Positions 1-5,857 of a DNA stretch of 5,925 nucleotides are shown here, one piece after another (position 1 is the first letter of the stretch; each line of letters starts with the position of its first letter). The position numbers and the translations under genes are program-made. The DNA comes from Rickettsiales bacterium (GTDB taxonomy: Bacteria > Pseudomonadota > Alphaproteobacteria > Rs-D84), in contig JAIRLP010000117.1 of NCBI GenBank assembly GCA_031259365.1, positions 1 to 5,925 on the forward strand, given 5' to 3'. The notes beneath the pieces are model-generated. The model was not told the origin of the DNA, searched no databases, and saw only the letters and a list, made by a program, of their open reading frames with translations.

Positions 1-1
1 A

Positions 2-352
2 TTTGAATTAAAAGATCTAATTCATAACCCAAAAGACATCGCCCCAGTGTTTCAGGCATTGCGTATTGCGGTAAATGATGAATTGGGCGAAATTGAACGT
101 GCAATGAACAGTGTCCCCGACATGTTGGTTCAGGGTGGGATGTGTATATGTGTCACATTTCATTCATTAGAAGACAGATTGATAAAAAAAACATTTCGCG
201 ATTGGACAACCAGCCCGGGCGACCCAAGATTGCCCGTGGTCAAAGCAGCCCCGTTTAAATTGCTGAAGACATTTACACCATCTGAAGCAGAACTGCAAGA
301 AAATCCACGTGCCAGATCAGCCCATATGCGCGGTGTCCAAAAAGTGTCATAA
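2..352 (+). CDS. rsmH: RsmH, 16S rRNA m4C1402 methyltransferase, C-terminal part (5' end outside window)
   Basis: RsmH (MraW) is a cytosolic SAM-dependent enzyme that methylates N4 of C1402 in the decoding centre of 16S rRNA. The frame is open from base 2, so the gene enters from the left. About 116 C-terminal residues are visible, and the N-terminal SAM-binding motifs are missing. Family hallmarks are present in order: FQALRIAVNDELGEI near base 50, the CVTFHSLEDRLIKKTFR block near bases 150-200, and the C-terminal TPSEAELQENPRARSAHMR motif ending near base 335. The GTG at 47 lies inside the conserved core and is not a start. The gene stops with TAA at 350-352. rsmH normally sits in the division/cell-wall (dcw) cluster before ftsL and ftsI, but here the next gene is an unrelated membrane protein with its own promoter. 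Identity is near certain; only completeness is unknown. Confidence 0.96.
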   Translation, partial: FELKDLIHNPKDIAPVFQALRIAVNDELGEIERAMNSVPDMLVQGGMCICVTFHSLEDRLIKKTFRDWTTSPGDPRLPVVKAAPFKLLKTFTPSEAELQENPRARSAHMRGVQKVS

Positions 353-359
353 AATCATA

Positions 360-389
360 TTGACCGGTCCCTGTGATTTTAGCTATCAT
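360..389 (+). promoter_or_regulatory. Sigma70-type promoter for the membrane-protein operon
   Basis: A -35 box TTGACC (360-365) and a -10 box TATCAT (384-389), each 5 of 6 to consensus, are separated by 18 nt. They lie between the rsmH stop and the next start, so the 414-1544 pair can be transcribed independently of rsmH. I see no terminator hairpin between rsmH and this promoter, so read-through from rsmH is also possible. The -35 overlaps the 8-nt palindrome GACCGGTC (362-369). Confidence 0.6.
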
Positions 390-413
390 TTACAAAAGAA
401 AGGAAATATTTAG

Positions 414-926
414 ATGAAAAAGTTTGCAAAGGTATTATTATCTTCGTTGGGTATTTTCGCCCTGCTGATTCCTGCGGTTCAGGCTGTATGTCCTGTTTGC
501 ACAGTGGCCGTTGGCGCGGGCCTGGAAGGTGCAAGATTACTGGGCGTTGACGATGTTATTACAGGTATTTGGGCGGGCGGTTTGACTCTGTCTTTATTCT
601 TTTGGACAGCCGGTTGGTTAAAGAAAAAAGGCGTGAACAATATTTGGTGGCAGATAATCGTTCCTTTTGTTGGTTATTACGCATTATTGGGCTGTGTTTA
701 TTTAATGCCAAGCGTACAATTTGGTGTAAATACATTATGGGGAATTGATAAATTCTTGATGGGTATCATTGTGGGAACTTTTGCATTTTATTTTGGTGCC
801 CGCTGGTATATTAAAATCAAACGCAACAACGGTGGGCATGCACAATTTGCATTTCAAAAAGTGGTTATGCCTTTGTCATTCATGTTAATTGCAACCGCAA
901 TTTTTGCATCAATCATCTATATATAA
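414..926 (+). CDS. Exported four-helix membrane protein with CPVCT motif, function unknown
   Basis: 170 aa. The ATG is preceded by GAAAGGA (398-404) at about 9 nt. Residues 1-24 form a signal peptide (KK n-region, hydrophobic core, VQA cleavage site), so the mature protein would begin VCPVCTVAVGAG with Cys26 and Cys29 as a CxxC pair. Four hydrophobic segments follow, at about 48-68, 78-98, 111-132 and 150-169, with a basic loop KIKRNNGGHA at 134-143. The only other Cys is C94. The order CPVCTVAVGAG, then GVDDVITGIWAGGL, NTLWGIDKFLMGIIVG and FQKVVMP matches an uncharacterised family that I recall from Candidate Phyla Radiation genomes; this is memory, not a search. It is not a lipoprotein, because Val precedes the first Cys. 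The next gene starts 18 nt downstream, so the two are likely co-expressed partners. The biochemical role is unknown; the CxxC could bind a metal, form a disulfide or be redox active. Confidence 0.88.
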   Translation: MKKFAKVLLSSLGIFALLIPAVQAVCPVCTVAVGAGLEGARLLGVDDVITGIWAGGLTLSLFFWTAGWLKKKGVNNIWWQIIVPFVGYYALLGCVYLMPSVQFGVNTLWGIDKFLMGIIVGTFAFYFGARWYIKIKRNNGGHAQFAFQKVVMPLSFMLIATAIFASIIYI

Positions 927-944
927 AACGCAAGGAGTTAAACT

Positions 945-1544
945 ATGGCAAAAGCAGCTGAAAAATTATCAATGGATGAAATGATCCGGAAACTGGACGA
1001 AGCCAAAAAGGTTAATCCTTTGGATTTGTCGTCTGATCAAGATCTGACGATTGCGTTGATGAATTTGGTTTCATTAGAAGAACATTTCTTTTTCAGCGGT
1101 GCCAAGACCGGTCAAACTGACTGGTATGACTTGATCGAAGTTGCCCGCGGCATGCGCGGCGAATTGATGAAGCGTATTGTTGATCGCGATGGCCATGATG
1201 GCGCCGAAGTTTGGTGTATTTCAAAACATTTGTTGGCTGCCAGCATGCGCATCAAAGAAGTTGGCGACAAAGCTAATGCAGCTGGAAAAAAAGAAGATGC
1301 CCGTGATTTATTCAGCAAGGCTTATGATTTGTATTCTTTGTTTTGGGGCATCAATATGAATTTGATTGATTTAGATGGTGCCAAGAAAACCGGATCAACC
1401 GCATGCAAGTTGGATATGGAAAAGATTTTTGACAAACAGGTAAAAGCAGAATCCAAAAAGGCTGTGTCTAAATCAAACGACAAATCAACAGTTAAACGTT
1501 TGGGCCGGTGGGTTAAGAATGCAGTAAATTGTTGTATTGAATAA
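945..1544 (+). CDS. Soluble helical protein of unknown function, partner of the CPVCT membrane protein
   Basis: 199 aa. A perfect AAGGAG (932-937) lies 7 nt before the ATG and sets the start. There is no signal peptide or membrane segment, so the protein is probably cytosolic. It looks mainly helical and has three parts: a charged N-terminus (1-30), a core at about 31-145, and a tail. The core carries DLTIALMNLVSLEEHFFFSGAK (about 33-54), EVWCISKHLLAASMR (88-102) and SKAYDLYSLFWGINM (124-138). The tail is a Lys/Ser-rich linker (about 166-185) followed by RLGRWVKNAVNCCIE, with adjacent Cys196-Cys197 at the very end. Glu45, Glu46, His47, Glu88, Cys91 and His95 could make a metal site, but that is inference. 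I recall close relatives in Candidate Phyla Radiation genomes, with the same EEHFFF, EVWCISKHLLAASMR and C-terminal Cys-Cys blocks. It shares a transcript with the upstream membrane protein. I know no function for the family. Confidence 0.87.
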   Translation: MAKAAEKLSMDEMIRKLDEAKKVNPLDLSSDQDLTIALMNLVSLEEHFFFSGAKTGQTDWYDLIEVARGMRGELMKRIVDRDGHDGAEVWCISKHLLAASMRIKEVGDKANAAGKKEDARDLFSKAYDLYSLFWGINMNLIDLDGAKKTGSTACKLDMEKIFDKQVKAESKKAVSKSNDKSTVKRLGRWVKNAVNCCIE

Positions 1545-1552
1545 TTTGGTCT

Positions 1553-1581
1553 TGCTTGACCTGGGCAAAAAATGATAAAAT
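1553..1581 (+). promoter_or_regulatory. Candidate promoter for the Cys-rich exported operon
   Basis: The best pairing is a weak -35 TTGCTT (1553-1558), a 17-nt spacer and a good -10 TAAAAT (1576-1581). A better -35, TTGACC (1556-1561), is present but lies only 14 nt from that -10. It falls in the roughly 80-nt gap between the two operons. No clear terminator precedes it: GGTC-N6-GACC at 1548-1561 is only a 4-bp stem with no T-run. Transcription from the upstream operon may therefore continue through. Confidence 0.4.
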
Positions 1582-1588
1582 GGACATG

Positions 1589-1603
1589 GAAATAGAATAT
1601 TTC
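1589..1603. promoter_or_regulatory. Dyad GAAATA-N3-TATTTC, candidate operator
   Basis: Perfect 6-bp half-sites separated by GAA, starting 7 nt after the predicted -10 at 1576-1581 and so near the expected transcription start. A similar dyad, GAAATATTTC, sits at an almost identical distance from the -10 of the HTH regulator gene. An operator role is inferred. The region is AT-rich, so chance occurrence is possible. Confidence 0.3.
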
Positions 1604-1612
1604 AGTGTTGTA

Positions 1613-1620
1613 GAGAGAAG
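1613..1620 (+). promoter_or_regulatory. Ribosome binding site fixing a TTG start
   Basis: The purine run GAGAGAAG lies 5 nt before TTG 1626-1628. An in-frame TAG at 1611-1613 closes the frame upstream, and the next in-frame ATG is at residue 177, far past the signal peptide. The TTG is therefore the only start that keeps the export signal. Confidence 0.6.
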
Positions 1621-1625
1621 TAAAT

Positions 1626-4049
1626 TTGAATAAGCATCCATTTAATTTTATCGGAAGTTTTTCTTTTCTGATCGCCTTGACCTGTACGTCTGGCACGGTT
1701 TTTGCTGCCCAGGCGCCTAACCCACGTGGCGCCGGTATTTCTGGGGGCGTATCTGCATCCGCTGCAACATCCAGAAGCGAAGCTGTCGAAGTTAGAAAAG
1801 TGGCCCCAGCTGTTATCGACGATCAGGTTTCTCGTTCTGCAACCAGACGCCCTGCTACGGTGGCGACACCCAGAACATCTGCAACCCCAAGCACTACAGG
1901 CGCCGTTTCCAGTCGCGGCGCGGCGCGTTCCGCAGTGTCCACAATAAACAGACCAGATACAACAACGTCACGCTCAGGGGCTAAACCTGTGACATCCGTT
2001 GCTCGTTCTGCCACAGCCGCAAAATCGGCACGTTCTGCGGTGAATCAATCTAATGTATCTCGTGCAGGCGTATCCCGTGCAACAGCTGTGTTTGATGATA
2101 TTTCCAAACTGGGCGGTGGTTATGCGACTTGCCGTGATGCTTATAATACCTGTATGGATCAGTTCTGCGCCAAGGCTAATGAAACGTACCGTCGTTGTTA
2201 TTGCAGTGCCAGATTTACTGATTTCAGGGATACAGAAGCGGCATTGGATGAAGCCAAAACATTGTTGATGCGTTTTGAAGATAATAATTTGAATGCAGTT
2301 GACAAGAGTGCAGCAGAAGTATCGGCTATGTATTCTGCAACAATTGGTGAACAAGCAATTAAAAATGACACCAGCGGTGCCCAGAAAACATTGAATGAAA
2401 TCGCGGATCTGTTGTCAGGTAAGAAAAAGGCTAACAGTAATGCGGTTGCATCATTGTCAGGTTTGTCTTTGGATTTCAGTGCGGATTTGGGGGATATTTG
2501 GGGCGGGGATAACAACGGCGATATCTTTTCATCTAATTTCGCACAAGATATATCCAAACTGGAAGGACAACAATTATATAATGCTGCGCATAAACAGTGT
2601 ACAGAAATGATCCAAGATTCTTGTGACAATAATTCGACTTTTTCGATGGCCAAAAGCGCTTATAATATCTTGATCACCCAAGACTGTAACGCTTATGAAA
2701 AAAAGGTAGATACCTTAAAAGAAGGCGTTGTTAAAACAGTTCGTGAAGCTGAAAAAATCTTGCGTGATGCCAGACTGGAAGAATATCGTGCACATAATTC
2801 TGCTGATGTGAATGAATGTGTAACAGCTGTTAAAAAGGCCATTACCAGTGAAAATGCTTGTGGCGCAAATTATAAAAGATGTTTGGATTACACAGGATTA
2901 TATGTTGATGTGAATACTGGCGAGCCAATCTATTCCCCGCAGTTGTTCAAGTTGTCCAGTATTTTGAACCTAAATAATGCAGATGGTGACATAGCCCAGC
3001 ATAATCCAAAGTATAACCAGTTCATGGACAGCAAAAAAATGTATGCATCAGCGGCATTGGACACTTGTCGTGATAAATCATCGGTCGTTTGGGAAGAATT
3101 TAAACGCAGCGCATTGATTGAAATTGCCCAGGCGCAAGACGCCAAGATTGAAGAAGTTAAAAATACTTGTGTATCTACAATGGCTGAATGTTATGACACA
3201 CAATCGGGCGCCCTGGCCAGCTTTGATACAACAACCGCCCAGGCAACTGGTGCGTTAAATGCATATGCTGCCCGTCAGATGTGTGCTGACAAAGTTTCTG
3301 CCTGCGCGGCCTTGTATGCAGGTCCAAATGATGTTGCTTGTACTTTTGACAATCAGGGTAAATTAACTAATGCTGGAAAGTGTGGTTTGGCTGCCTTGTT
3401 GACATTTGTTCAGACAGTCGATAATTATAAAGTTGCCGAAGGCTGCGAAGTTAGCATGAACAACTTTATTAATAATATGTGTGTCCCTGCAACAGAAGAT
3501 AAAGCACATAAAACACCGTATGGCTGTCGTTTGATGCCAAAGGACGGCGACGGCAGTGTTCGCGCCAGTTTGGAAAAATTCGTATTGCAAAATTGTACAG
3601 ATGCAGGTGAGGCGACCCCTGCTAGCTATGAAGCATGGGATAATACCCAGATTAAGTCCTTGGTAGATACTTCAGTAAGAAAGATTATGGAAGATATCGA
3701 ATACACCTTGGCGGATGAATGTGATGCCGCAGGTGGTTTGTGGTCCGCAGCAGATGACTTGCTTGCGACTGACAAGGCTGAAATGGCTTACTATACCGCA
3801 GTGTTTGGTGGAAAAACACCAAACCTAAGCAGCAAAACAGCTGAACATGGTGCCGGAACAACTTGGGGTTATTGTATCCAGAATACTGTTAGGTATATGT
3901 GCGAAGCACAAGACGAGGCCACAGGCGGTAACAAATACGCAAAGTTCAATGCAGCAAATAATACCTGTACGTTCACCACGGAATGGTATGAAATAAAATG
4001 TGCAAACATTGATGGCTATTATGAAAATGGTGTATGTAATGTCTTATAA
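1626..4049 (+). CDS. Large exported Cys-rich protein, function unknown
   Basis: 807 aa from a TTG start. Residues 1-27 are a signal peptide (hydrophobic core about 8-20, cleavage near VFA). Residues about 28-155 are a Cys-free, low-complexity Ala/Ser/Thr/Arg/Val stretch, probably disordered, with four Arg-Ser-Ala repeats. The rest holds 28 Cys. It opens with a cluster C169-x6-C176-x4-C181-x9-C191-x-C193, followed by a helical charged region with few Cys (194-320). Cx6C pairs recur at 412/419, 515/522 and 553/560, with a Cx7C at 325/333. Near the C-terminus are CDAAGGLW (699-706) and CANIDGYYENGVC (792-804). There is no membrane segment beyond the signal peptide. The even Cys count and the signal suggest a periplasmic, surface or secreted protein held by disulfides. 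It is the first gene of an operon with another Cys-rich exported protein 4 nt downstream. I do not recognise a named domain. I recall similar uncharacterised proteins in host-associated Alphaproteobacteria, which is unverified. Confidence 0.9.
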   Translation: MNKHPFNFIGSFSFLIALTCTSGTVFAAQAPNPRGAGISGGVSASAATSRSEAVEVRKVAPAVIDDQVSRSATRRPATVATPRTSATPSTTGAVSSRGAARSAVSTINRPDTTTSRSGAKPVTSVARSATAAKSARSAVNQSNVSRAGVSRATAVFDDISKLGGGYATCRDAYNTCMDQFCAKANETYRRCYCSARFTDFRDTEAALDEAKTLLMRFEDNNLNAVDKSAAEVSAMYSATIGEQAIKNDTSGAQKTLNEIADLLSGKKKANSNAVASLSGLSLDFSADLGDIWGGDNNGDIFSSNFAQDISKLEGQQLYNAAHKQCTEMIQDSCDNNSTFSMAKSAYNILITQDCNAYEKKVDTLKEGVVKTVREAEKILRDARLEEYRAHNSADVNECVTAVKKAITSENACGANYKRCLDYTGLYVDVNTGEPIYSPQLFKLSSILNLNNADGDIAQHNPKYNQFMDSKKMYASAALDTCRDKSSVVWEEFKRSALIEIAQAQDAKIEEVKNTCVSTMAECYDTQSGALASFDTTTAQATGALNAYAARQMCADKVSACAALYAGPNDVACTFDNQGKLTNAGKCGLAALLTFVQTVDNYKVAEGCEVSMNNFINNMCVPATEDKAHKTPYGCRLMPKDGDGSVRASLEKFVLQNCTDAGEATPASYEAWDNTQIKSLVDTSVRKIMEDIEYTLADECDAAGGLWSAADDLLATDKAEMAYYTAVFGGKTPNLSSKTAEHGAGTTWGYCIQNTVRYMCEAQDEATGGNKYAKFNAANNTCTFTTEWYEIKCANIDGYYENGVCNVL

Positions 4050-4053
4050 AACG

Positions 4054-5337
4054 ATGAAGAATTTTACTAAGATTTTTGTGCTGGTCGCAGCAGTATTGTC
4101 AGCAGGTTCTGCCCATGCATGGCCACTAGTAACACTATACAGAAGTGCTTGGGGTGTTGATTTTACAACATGGGATGCTTTTCCAATAGGTTCTAATCAC
4201 GCTAACTTTTGTGTGGCAAACAGTATGAACAGCTCTGGCGGATGTCAAAAGCGGATGGGTATTCACGGTGATGACGAAGCTGTGGTTGGTCTGGTTGCAT
4301 GGACTCTTGCCGATAATGGTGCTTACTTTTGCGTGACTCAATTCCAGTGCGAAGGAAAGAAAAAATCTTGGACATGGAATTTGCCACCCCAGGGAACTCA
4401 GAAATGTTTTTGGTTGTGTAAAAATGGCTATTCTGGAAATGGTTGTTTACCAATTAATGAAAGCGAATACGTATTGACTACGGGCAGTCCTGCCTGTGCC
4501 CAGGCCGAGATTGCACGTTCCGATTTTAGTGGTAATAATGTAAGAAGCGCGGGAAATACTGGTTTGAATCAGGAAAACAGCATTCACTTGCTGCATAGTC
4601 GTTACGGCGGTAACCAAGAAATGGACGTTATGGTCGGCGTTTCTGGCTGGTTAGAAAATAAAAAAGGTGTAATTGCATCTCCTTTCTTGTTCTATTGCGC
4701 AAACAAAGACGACAGCAATACCATGGATGTGAACTTCTATCCAAACTATGCGTCGGAAACTTTGTGTTTACCAGGTTATACAGGTCCTAATTGCGACAGA
4801 TGTAAGGCCGCTAGTATGTGTCCTGGTTATAATGTGTCTCAATTCAGCGCAGATTCACATACAATGGCAATGAAGAGTGGCTGCAGTATGTTCACTTGTT
4901 CCGATACCAGTAAAGGTTTTAAATCTTCCACTGAACGCGATAAATGCGTAGATTGCAGTGGCCCACGCGCCTATGTAAACAGTGATGGTGTCTGTTCTTC
5001 TTGTGGCGAAGGTCAATTGTACAGCAAGCAAACAAACAAATGTGAAACCGCGACTATTTTGTCCGCGCCAGAAATGCGTTATGGTGAAGGAAAAACATCT
5101 GAACCGGCTAATCCGTTAGACGCATGTTGGGTCCAGGTTGATCCTGCGCAATATTTGGACTGTGTAAGATACAAAGGCACAGCTACTTGGAAAAGTGCAC
5201 TAGTCACCGGTACTGTTAAAATCAATCTTGAAAAAGAAGCATGTTTGATGATGGGGGGAACTTGGACGTCATCTTGTGTTTGTCCAAATGGCAAAACTTG
5301 GAAATATTCAGCAAGTTCAGGTGGTAGATGTTCATAA
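4054..5337 (+). CDS. Exported Cys-rich protein with EGF-like loops and an internal duplication
   Basis: 427 aa from ATG 4054, chosen because it opens a clean signal peptide, MKNFTKIFVLVAAVLSAGSA followed by HA (cleavage after residue 22). In-frame ATGs at 4000, 4009, 4027 and 4039 overlap the upstream gene, and 4039 is a real alternative. No start has a good Shine-Dalgarno, so translation is probably coupled to the upstream gene, which stops at 4049. The mature protein has 26 Cys. Two modules, about residues 53-131 and 148-247, each hold a VGLVAW/VGVSGW strand, then YFC/FYC, and end in an EGF-like loop (CKNGYSGNGC 122-131; CLPGYTGPNC 238-247). A CxxC-rich part follows (CDRC 247-250, CVDC 298-301, CSSC 314-317), resembling furin-type or Eph-receptor-like Cys repeats. 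The tail CLMMGGTW...CVCPNG (397-412) shares C-x3-G-G-x-W with the upstream protein. A secreted or surface disulfide-bonded protein is likely; binding partner and role are unknown. Confidence 0.88.
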   Translation: MKNFTKIFVLVAAVLSAGSAHAWPLVTLYRSAWGVDFTTWDAFPIGSNHANFCVANSMNSSGGCQKRMGIHGDDEAVVGLVAWTLADNGAYFCVTQFQCEGKKKSWTWNLPPQGTQKCFWLCKNGYSGNGCLPINESEYVLTTGSPACAQAEIARSDFSGNNVRSAGNTGLNQENSIHLLHSRYGGNQEMDVMVGVSGWLENKKGVIASPFLFYCANKDDSNTMDVNFYPNYASETLCLPGYTGPNCDRCKAASMCPGYNVSQFSADSHTMAMKSGCSMFTCSDTSKGFKSSTERDKCVDCSGPRAYVNSDGVCSSCGEGQLYSKQTNKCETATILSAPEMRYGEGKTSEPANPLDACWVQVDPAQYLDCVRYKGTATWKSALVTGTVKINLEKEACLMMGGTWTSSCVCPNGKTWKYSASSGGRCS

Positions 5338-5357
5338 ATTAAAATTTATACAACATA

Positions 5358-5385
5358 AAAAACGACCCAAATTTGGGTCGTTTTT
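5358..5385. terminator. Bidirectional intrinsic terminator
   Basis: A perfect 28-nt palindrome: the core CGACCCAAATTTGGGTCG (5363-5380) is flanked by an A-run on the left and a T-run on the right, so it reads as GC-rich stem plus U-tract on both strands. It lies 20 nt after the stop of the plus-strand Cys-rich gene and 15 nt after the stop of the minus-strand regulator, exactly where two converging units would share a terminator. Confidence 0.93.
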
Positions 5386-5400
5386 AATAGTGATTAATCG

Positions 5401-5817
5401 CTATTCAGTGCCGTTAAGACTTTTTAACATTTTCATAACCATTTTTCTTTGTTCATCATTAGGCAGCTTCCAATATAAATTGATCAATAATAAAGATTCG
5501 TTTTTGCCCAATGGATCGTCAGACTTTTGTTCTGATACCTTTGAAGATCGGCTGGCCCTGGTTTCTTCTGGCATATTGCCAGGCAGTCCCGAAAAGAAAA
5601 ACGAAACTGGTGTTTCCAAAGCAGTGCTGACATCAAATAGTCTGGATGCAGATATGCGATTCCCAGCTGTTTCGTATTTTTGGATTTGTTGAAAAGTCAC
5701 CCCACATAACTTGGCCAAATCTTTCTGGGACAACCCCATCATGTTCCGGCGCAATTGCATGCGTTGTCCAATATGTTCGTCTATTGATGTTGGCGCGAAA
5801 CTTTTTCCGCTCATCAT
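5401..5817 (-). CDS. Xre-family HTH transcriptional regulator (alphaproteobacterial type)
   Basis: 138 aa, a usual size for this family. An HTH_3/cI-like DNA-binding domain spans about residues 14-73: IDEHIGQRMQLRRNMMGLS, then QKDLAKLCGVTFQQIQKYET carrying the recognition helix, then NRISASRLFDVSTALETPVSFFF. These blocks are typical of alphaproteobacterial Xre regulators. The rest (about 78-138) is polar, with a Ser/Lys/Asp-rich linker (87-105) and a C-terminal helix (LLLINLYWKLPNDEQRKMVMKML) that may mediate dimerisation. ATG 5817 is chosen because GGGAG lies 5 nt upstream. A longer frame from 5886 runs through the promoter and adds an N-terminus unlike the family; the adjacent ATG at 5814 is also possible. 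The gene is convergent to the Cys-rich operon across the terminator. Many relatives repress their own promoter, and a dyad sits at the expected transcription start here. Target genes are unknown. Confidence 0.93.
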   Translation of the reverse strand: MMSGKSFAPTSIDEHIGQRMQLRRNMMGLSQKDLAKLCGVTFQQIQKYETAGNRISASRLFDVSTALETPVSFFFSGLPGNMPEETRASRSSKVSEQKSDDPLGKNESLLLINLYWKLPNDEQRKMVMKMLKSLNGTE

Positions 5818-5822
5818 GTTAT

Positions 5823-5827
5823 CTCCC
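5823..5827 (-). promoter_or_regulatory. Ribosome binding site of the HTH regulator
   Basis: GGGAG on the minus strand, 5 nt from ATG 5817 and 8 nt from ATG 5814. It decides the start in favour of a 138-aa protein over the 161-aa extension. Confidence 0.75.
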
Positions 5828-5839
5828 GTATAGTGATGT

Positions 5840-5849
5840 GAAATATTTC
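5840..5849. promoter_or_regulatory. Palindrome GAAATATTTC, candidate autoregulatory operator
   Basis: A perfect 10-bp palindrome in the leader of the regulator gene, starting 8 nt past the predicted -10 and overlapping or adjoining the expected transcription start. Xre-family proteins commonly bind dyads at their own promoters. That this protein binds here is inference. Confidence 0.35.
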
Positions 5850-5857
5850 CTATTAAG

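Noticed and set aside
47..352. Independent 101-aa gene starting at GTG 47
   Set aside because: The frame is open to base 2 and the residues before GTG continue the RsmH fold; FQALR follows directly after it. It is an rsmH fragment cut by the window edge.
362..369. GACCGGTC palindrome over the -35, repeated at 1106-1113
   Set aside because: The second copy lies within a coding region, and an 8-nt palindrome can recur by chance. Nothing else supports a binding site.
483..494. Lipoprotein lipobox before Cys26 of the membrane protein
   Set aside because: The residues before the Cys are Gln-Ala-Val. A lipobox needs Gly, Ala or Ser directly before Cys, so signal peptidase I cleavage after VQA fits better.
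1548..1561. Hairpin GGTC-N6-GACC as terminator of the first operon
   Set aside because: The stem is only 4 bp and is not followed by a T-run, so it is too weak to call.
1322..1696. Minus-strand frame of 124 codons across the operon gap
   Set aside because: It overlaps two well-supported plus-strand genes and the intergenic promoter, and its translation has no domain signature.
2198..2653. Minus-strand frame of 151 codons inside the 807-aa gene
   Set aside because: It is fully antisense to a gene with a signal peptide and ordered Cys motifs; it is an artefact of the codon pattern.
5276..5692. Plus-strand frame of 138 codons
   Set aside because: It runs through the end of the Cys-rich gene, the terminator and antisense to the HTH gene. 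It has no ribosome site or recognisable features, so it is a shadow frame.
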